From Centrapalus pauciflorus (Eukaryota; Streptophyta; Magnoliopsida; Asterales; Asteraceae), in contig JAANYP010002105.1 of the NCBI GenBank assembly GCA_020465985.1, positions 1-64,000 on the forward strand: DNA of 64,000 nucleotides. Direction: 5' to 3'. Position numbers and translations under genes: made by a program. The notes under the pieces were generated by a model. The model was not told where the DNA came from. It ran no database searches and worked only from the letters and a program-made list of their open reading frames with translations. Positions 57,947 through 64,000 of this stretch are shown piece after piece; positions within the stretch are counted from its first letter, which is position 1; each line of letters starts with the position of its first letter.

Positions 57947-60588
57947 ATGTCTCGAGAAACACTTATTCTTATATCAGAGAACAGACCACCTGTTCTCTAT
58001 CCCGATGAGTATGAACAATGGAAGCAAAGGATTCTCAAATTTCTTGGCATGCAATCCATTGAAAATCTACTCCTTCAATCCTTCAAAGAAGGACCAGTTG
58101 TCTATTACCGGGAATTACCTGCAAGACCAGATGTTGATCCTCCAGTCCCAGCATCCCGGACAGTTCGTGAACCTAATACTGAATTAGAGAGGGATAGACA
58201 ACAGGCTGATAAAAGGGCAGAGTATTTCATTTTCCAAGCGCTCCCTACTGAAATCTTGGTTGGAGTTGACAGTAAAATGTCTGCTAAAGAGATGTGGGAT
58301 GAATTGGAGGTACAAATTCTTGGAGCAGACCTAGATGACCGGGCCAAGATTGAAGAAGCTAAGGCCAGGTTTACTGAGTTTCGAGACAAAGATGGGGAGT
58401 CTCTTCAGGGTACATTCACAAGGTTCTGTGCAGTTCTGAATGAGCTGAACAAACTGCACATCAAGAAGGATAAAGATGATATCAATATCAAGTTCTTTTC
58501 TTCTTTGGCTCCAGAATGGGAAATTGCAAGTCGAGCAACCAGACGAGTACTAGACATTCCAAATGTCTCAATCAATGTGGTATTCAATGAACTTAAGAAG
58601 TATTAAGGAGATGTTGATCATCATAAACAAATGGAAAACATTTTGGCGTCCTTGTTACCATCATCCATCTCAGGCTCCAAACCCACTGACTCTTTAGCCC
58701 TGCTATCCAGCAAGTCAATCCCTACTGAACTTCAACCGAACCCATCTCCCATGCACCACTACAGTCCAGGTTCATCATCGTCTCGATGCAGATACACATC
58801 ACCACCGCATGAGCCATATGACGAAGAAGAGGCAACCATATGAGAACAAATTTCCTTATGGACAAATCGTCTTCCACAAAGATGTCTTTCTCAAAACAAG
58901 ACTAATAACTAGCTTCATTATGACACTGGCCCTCGGAGGTATCCTGACGACAAAAGGGATGACAGGAGAGATGATCAGAGACGTGATGATAGAATCGATA
59001 GGGGATGCGATGACAGGGATCGAAATGATAGAGATGACAGGATGTATGATGATAGGAGGGACAGAAGAGATGATAGGAGAGACTATAGGGATGATCGACG
59101 GGACTATCGAGATGATCGCCATTATGAAAGGCGTGACGATAGAAGGGATTATAGACGTGATGAGCGGAGGGACTACAATCACCGGGATGACAGCCGGGAA
59201 TCTCGCCGATCTGACAAACGACCTGCTGAACAAAGAGAAGAAAGGCCTAGAGCTGATGCACCTAAGGCAACTGATGACCGTCTGTGCTATAAATGTGGGA
59301 AACCGGGCCACTTTGCTCGGGAATGTAAAAATCAGTTTGAACGTGATATCGGCTACAATGAACGAAAGCTGGAGGTAGCGAAGAAATGGTCTGATGCAAT
59401 GGCCCTTTTTGCTCAAGAAGACTATTGGGATGACACTGACTCTGACGAGGAAGAGGATAGGGGCAGAAATTGCTTCATGGTTGATGGAGTTGGCTTGGCT
59501 GATTACGCAACTTCTTTCGATTCTGAATCAGACACGACTGTCGAGGGCGAGACAAAGACAGACCGAACAGCCTGTCTGATGGCCAACTTCGTGGACTCAG
59601 AGTGCTCCACCTCAGATTCAGAGTCAAAAGAGGTACATTCCTTTTACATTCAAGAGAATGTAAATAATTTTTCTATACAAAATGAATGTAACTTGCACAC
59701 ACAAATACTTGATCTAGAAGCTAGGTTTAATGTTGAAAAGGAAAAGTGTGTCCGGGCTGAACACCTAGCCCAGTCCTTAAAAGAAAAATCTGATGTATAT
59801 GAGAAGAAGTTGCTAAATAATCATGAGGTGATAAAGAAAATGCTAATTGAAAAAGTAGATGTTCAGGACAGGAACACTTACCTTGAGAGTTTCATGGATA
59901 AAATCATTGACGAAAAGAGCTTTTTAAAATCTGAAATATCTGTTCTTTCAAAACGATTAGAGTCTGTAAGCATGGAAAACATAGACAATTTGGAAAAATA
60001 CAAAGTGACAGAAGAAGAGAGAATAGGATTGTACTCACGAATAAAGACCCTAGATGATGAATTTCAAAAACAGGGTCAAACTGAACAAACTATTCATTTA
60101 AACCAACAGAAAGAGACTAGGTTTTATCATTCCAAACAAGGAATTGGTTTTAAAAATCCTAAGCATTTGGAAAAGGGTCAGCAAGTTTTACCTCTTTTTT
60201 ATGATATGAGATATATGGGTGTTGGGCTTAATCTTTCCTTTATCAAACATCGAAATAAGTTTTGACCCAAGAGGATGGGAAACAAAGTGAATATGAAGAA
60301 AAAGAAATGCCTTTTACATATGATGAACTAAATGAGAATTATCCATATAGAGTACCTACTCTAGAGGAAGACCTCTTGTCTAGCTATTCATCGGCTGAAA
60401 TGAATGCAGAACCTGTCAAACCAATCCCTCATCTTTACATTCCTACAAAAGTTCTTCGACATAAAATTGAAGTTTTAGAAAAGGAATTAAAGTCAACTCG
60501 AAAGAAAGCTCTTGATTATCAAGAAGCTCTCTTCTCAAGAGTGAGGAAAAATTGGCAAGTCAAAGTTTTTAACAAAATGTGGAATTAA
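57947..60588 (+). pseudogene. gag: Element I Gag, broken
   Basis: The ATG at 57947 starts MSRETLILISENRPP. The capsid-like domain spans 57947-58606 and ends at a CAA-to-TAA stop (K-K-Y-stop-G-D-V). It continues past a frame change and a second stop (58841). An Arg/Asp repeat of the R-R-D-Y-R-D-D type covers about 58950-59200, the zinc knuckle C-Y-K-C-G-K-P-G-H-F-A-R-E-C lies at about 59287-59328, and an acidic part and a long coiled coil run to 60265. A frame change leads to 60262-60588 (N-Y-P-Y-R-V-P-T-L-E-E-D-L). The sequence is then cut by element H. Its W-P-K end and pol are missing. Confidence 0.85.
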
Positions 60589-60678
60589 TGATCTACAAAG
60601 AAAAGTTTGACATTGTTTCAGAAAGTGTAATTTCTCATTTAAAAGAGTCAAAAGTATCTCATCCTACAAAAGTCCATC

Positions 60679-62565
60679 TATAACATCCCTACTTTTCAAT
60701 TATTTGTAAATTGGCAATTTAAAACTCAATTATTGTATTAATGGATTATTATGTCAATTTAAATGAATTTTGATCACAATTTTAAATATGAGAAATAATG
60801 AGAACAAATCCTCATGGTAATTTTCAGAGCATGCATAACAATCAGAAACCGATCCGGACAATTAAAATGAGAAAAATACGAAGTTGAGGGGTATAACGTG
60901 CAAAAGTGACAATCTAGCAAATAAAAGGAAATTAATACTAATTATTTCAAAACTCAATCTCTCTCTACTCTCTCGTTTCTCTCTCCTAAAAAACCCACGG
61001 TTTCTTTTCCGATTAAGAATCAAGATCATAAAAAGAATTAAGAGACTATAACTACTGCAAGCTTCAAATCAAGGTAAAAATCATTCAATAATAAGAATTT
61101 GAGGTGTTTGTGTTCGGTTTCCATGATAACCAAATCATAAATTGTGATTGTAGATGTCATTGCATGTTATATATTATGATGGATTAGTTTAAATCGAGTG
61201 TTAGTGATGCAATGTACAAAATTTCAGATTCAAATTCCACTTCTGAGTATGATTTCAGAAATTTAGTGTGTGTTTTAGTGTGTGTTCATCGACTTTAATG
61301 AAAAATTAGACAAATGTGGAATATTTATGTACATTAGTGTTATGTTTTAAGTTAAAAGAGTGTATTTAAGTTCATATCTGCAATTTTAGATACAAAATAT
61401 GCAAAAAATAGTCGAGAGTATTTCCTGGAAAATGTTGGAAAATAATTAAGTAAGAACTCGGACGTGATGAACTCGGTTCTGACCATCCGAATTCGGGTTC
61501 ATCCCAATCCGGACCCTTACCCAATTCAGACCTCTACTCACTTTGGACCAACACCCAATTCGGACCCCTACCCCAATTCGGATCCATACCGATTTCGGAC
61601 CAAAGAGCCATCCGAACTTCGGACCATCCAAATTCAGATGTGGTCCGAATCCAGTACAAATTTCATTTAATTTGCAGAATTTAAATTTTAAGCAATTACT
61701 GACGTAGAATCACTATTACACTGAATTGACAGATCATTGTGGTGTTATCTAACACATATTGATTCAGAGACACGACACAATGTACAAACCACTGTGAGTA
61801 ATAGATTATCATTCTAACATTTATTGTCTTTGCGTTCACGTTTTACTTATTCAATGACATGTTCACATTGTTCATATACATCAATTGGCACTCATGAATG
61901 ATTTGTTGTAATGATGCACACTCGTACTTGACATGTAACACACATGTAGCCAACGTTCGTTTGAAAGTGCATCTATTTACATCATGCTTGCACTGCATGA
62001 TCATTACTTCACAATCTGATGCGACCTTGACTGGGGATGATAGCAGACCACTGTCGGGGACTAATCATCCCACTCGTTATCCTGGTCAAGTTCGGCACAT
62101 CCCCGATCAACATTTGAACTGCCAACCCCATGCTTTCACTACATGGTTTTTCACATACTATGGGGCTTTTCACTGCAAGATTTCACACTATGCTTGTAAA
62201 GAAATATATGTTGAATGTATACTAAGAAAATTAGCTTACTGTTGACTCACAATGTTTTCAGGCAAAGGCAAAGGTGTAGCTGGAAGACCTTCTACTTAAG
62301 CAATTTCAATTTAATATCCCGGAGACTTTAGAAGCTATTGATACACAGATGTTTGTAGCTATGGGGCTGGGATTTCATGACTTTAAAACACTATATGATG
62401 TTGTAATAGTTAGATTTTATCAATGTAGACACTTATATCTATTGCTTTAGTGTGGAACTGCTTAAATCTGATTTAAGTCTTCATTTTTAATTATCATGTT
62501 AATCATTGGGTTGTGTGTTGATCCTGGTGATTCTAATTATAACATTAATATATGAGGACGTCACA
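60679..62565 (+). mobile_element. Element H 5' LTR
   Basis: 1887 bp ending GACGTCACA. It starts TATAACATCCC, where TGTAACATCCC is expected, so one G-to-A change at the terminus is likely. A CT-rich patch (60957-60990) precedes a splice donor AAATCAAG|GTAAAA (61073|61074). An acceptor TGTTTTCAG|GC lies at 62261|62262. The palindrome array (61470-61650) falls inside this possible intron. Confidence 0.8.
61470..61650 (+). repeat. CCGAATTCGG-type array in the LTR of element H
   Basis: About ten units such as CCATCCGAATTCGGG and CCCAATTCGGACCCCTA in 180 bp, roughly 790 bp from the LTR start. In the LTR at 1-1383 the array begins at a similar distance (about 810 bp) from the start. Confidence 0.8.
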
Positions 62566-62568
62566 GTT

Positions 62569-62580
62569 TGGTATCAGAGC
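62569..62580 (+). other. Element H primer binding site
   Basis: TGGTATCAGAGC, complementary to initiator tRNA-Met, three bases after the LTR. Confidence 0.93.
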
Positions 62581-62770
62581 ATTAGTTTGAGGTTTCAAGT
62601 GTCCGTGAGGACTTGGACTCAAACTTATGTTATGATATTAGAATGGATTCCTAGGAAATGATCCGAACTAAGATAGGATTGACATGCACACGGGGATAAA
62701 TAAAGGGTAACTGTAAACTCTTAGGACTTACAAATAAATGTTCTAAATATAAATTGTTATATTTCAGAAC

Positions 62771-64000
62771 GTGTCAGGAGACGATACGACTCCTCCACAG
62801 ATGTTCCAAATGATGCAAGCTCTCATGGAACAGAACAATGAGTTACAATCCAAAAGAATGGCTGAGCAGGCTCAGTCATTTGCTGATCAATTAAGGGCCA
62901 GAGATGAGGTCGAAGCCAAGAGAAAGGCTGATGAAAGAAAGCACAAGGAACAACAACAGGATGATCAAGAGGAAAGACAAGGAGATACTGGGTCTTCTAA
63001 CAAGTCAAGGGGTTGTAGGTTTAAGGACTTCAAAAGTAACGGAGCGGTTACTTCTGATGGAACTGGAGATGAAGTCACAGCACTGAAATGGATTACCACC
63101 ACCGAATGAACTTTCAGAATCAGCGACTGCGCTGAAAAGGATATTGTCCGGTTTGTAACCGCAATGTTTGCAAGGGACGCACTTATGTGGTGTGATGCAA
63201 TGACACATGTGTTGACGATGGAGGTGGTGTCACACATGTCTTGGGGTGAATTTATGGAAGTGTTTTCTCAGCAGTACTGTCCGGCCAACGAGAAGCGACT
63301 TCTCGAGATGAAATTTCTGAACCTAACCTAAGGAACAAACACGGTTACACAATATGCCTTCGAGTTCACCCGTTTAAGCCTATTCGCACCCCATAAAGTC
63401 GACACGGAAGAAAGAAAGATAGCCCGGTTTGAGGCCGGATTAGACTATGAGATACGCCGAACCATGATGGGGTTTGGTATACAACGTTTGCTGGTTACTG
63501 GAGGCTACTCGAAATTTGGAGCAGATTGTATTGTTATCCGGATATGTCATCGGTTCAACTACCACAACAACGAATCAACCGTCGCCGCCAAAAAGGCAGC
63601 GGGAGTCTGGATCATCACGATCTCCTCCTGAATCCAATCAAACATCTTCATCACCCAAGAAGGGAAAGGCCTTTTCAACCATTTCTGAAATGAGAGACTG
63701 CGGGAGGTGCAGGAGGGCGCACTCTGGGGAGTGCAAAACTCAAGACATGTATTGCTTCTGTTGTGAGCAGAAGGGCCATCACTAGGAGCATTGTCCTCGA
63801 AAAGACGATGCGTGCTACAACTGCCACAGACTTGGACATTTTGCAAGGGACTGCCCAAAACCCCCACGAGATCAGAGTGTTCAACAATCAACGATAAGAT
63901 CTTCTGCAGCTTCCACTGCTCGCAGGGATCAATCTCAAAGGGCTCCAACAAGGGCATTCCAAATCACAACTGAAGAAGCAAAAAATGACCTGGAGGTGGT
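62771..64000 (+). pseudogene. gag: Element H Gag (Ty3/gypsy), broken and incomplete
   Basis: An acidic/basic N-terminal region rich in Gln, Glu and Lys (62771-63060) is followed by the retrotransposon Gag domain (A-M-F-A-R-D-A-L-M-W, W-G-E-F-M-E-V-F, A-N-E-K-R-L-L-E-M-K-F-L-N-L, F-E-A-G-L). Zinc-binding motifs are C-G-R-C-R-R-A-H-S-G-E-C (63700-63735) and C-Y-N-C-H-R-L-G-H-F-A-R-D-C (63819-63860). Between them is a third knuckle with a stop in it. Stops occur at about 63108, 63331 and 63784 and a frameshift near 63470. Protease and beyond lie outside the window. Confidence 0.85.

Larger units (their letters stand above)
56759..60678 (+). mobile_element. Element I: copia retrotransposon related to F, 5' part only
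   Basis: A 313-bp 5' LTR (56759-57071), primer site, palindrome-rich leader and broken gag, then truncation by element H at 60679. Pol is not present in the window. LTR start, leader and Gag all resemble element F. Confidence 0.85.
60679..64000 (+). mobile_element. Element H: Ty3/gypsy chromovirus-like retrotransposon, runs off the window
   Basis: Long LTR (60679-62565), tRNA-Met primer site and Gag of gypsy type. It inserted in element I; the flanking CCATC (60674-60678) should recur at the far end, outside the window. The gag carries at least two stops and one frameshift. Confidence 0.85.

Noticed and set aside
58856..59416. 186-codon minus-strand frame rich in Ile, Val and Pro (and a similar plus-strand frame at 48162-48644)
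   Set aside because: They are antisense readings of the Arg/Asp repeat in Gag of I and F; hydrophobic look comes from reversed GAY/CGN codons.

Overview
This window looks like heterochromatic plant DNA, most likely from a eudicot. It is AT-rich and contains no recognisable intact host gene. Nearly every base belongs to LTR retrotransposons: Ty1/copia elements primed by initiator tRNA-Met (TGGTATCAGAGCC-type sites) and LTRs and gag of Ty3/gypsy chromovirus type. The copia elements resemble the SIRE/Maximus group because they have a long Gag and an extra ORF between pol and the 3' LTR. An asterid source is possible from the flavour of that extra ORF, but I cannot establish a species.

The layout is a nest that can be unpicked from target-site duplications (TSDs). 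A gypsy-type LTR on the minus strand (element G, 6178 to 56614) was split by a non-autonomous copia-like element B (7526-51144, TSD ACTCT). B was invaded by minus-strand copia element C (10704-34354, TSD CTGTG). C took a 2.4-kb gypsy-type solo LTR E (13328-15712, TSD GTATG), and plus-strand copia element D (15717-26259, TSD AGTAT) landed exactly at the junction of E and its TSD. B's 3' LTR was separately split by minus-strand copia element F (about 36270-50948), which itself holds a 517-bp foldback element (41914-42430). The right end of F, the end of B and a piece of G were then amplified together into five tandem copies of about 1165 bp (50704-56531). LTR divergence counted by eye follows the nesting: B about 7%, F about 6%, C about 4%, D about 1.5%.

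To the left lie an incomplete gypsy-type LTR (1-1383) and element A (1384-5396), a sister of B. To the right lie the 5' part of a copia element I (56759-60678), related to F, and a gypsy element H (60679 to the window end) with a 1.9-kb LTR, primer site and gag.

All coding regions carry stops, frameshifts or deletions, so no element here looks autonomous. D keeps an intact reverse transcriptase/RNase H ORF. The most interesting material is non-coding and recurrent. (1) A run of 22-nt hairpins with covarying stems and a conserved loop follows the Gag stop in A, B and F. (2) Arrays of a palindromic CCGAATTCGG-type motif occur in the transcribed leaders of both copia and gypsy elements. (3) The extra ORF of F has what looks like its own promoter, untranslated exon and leader intron. 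(4) A second, unrelated hairpin array lies in the LTR of G. Function for all four is inference.
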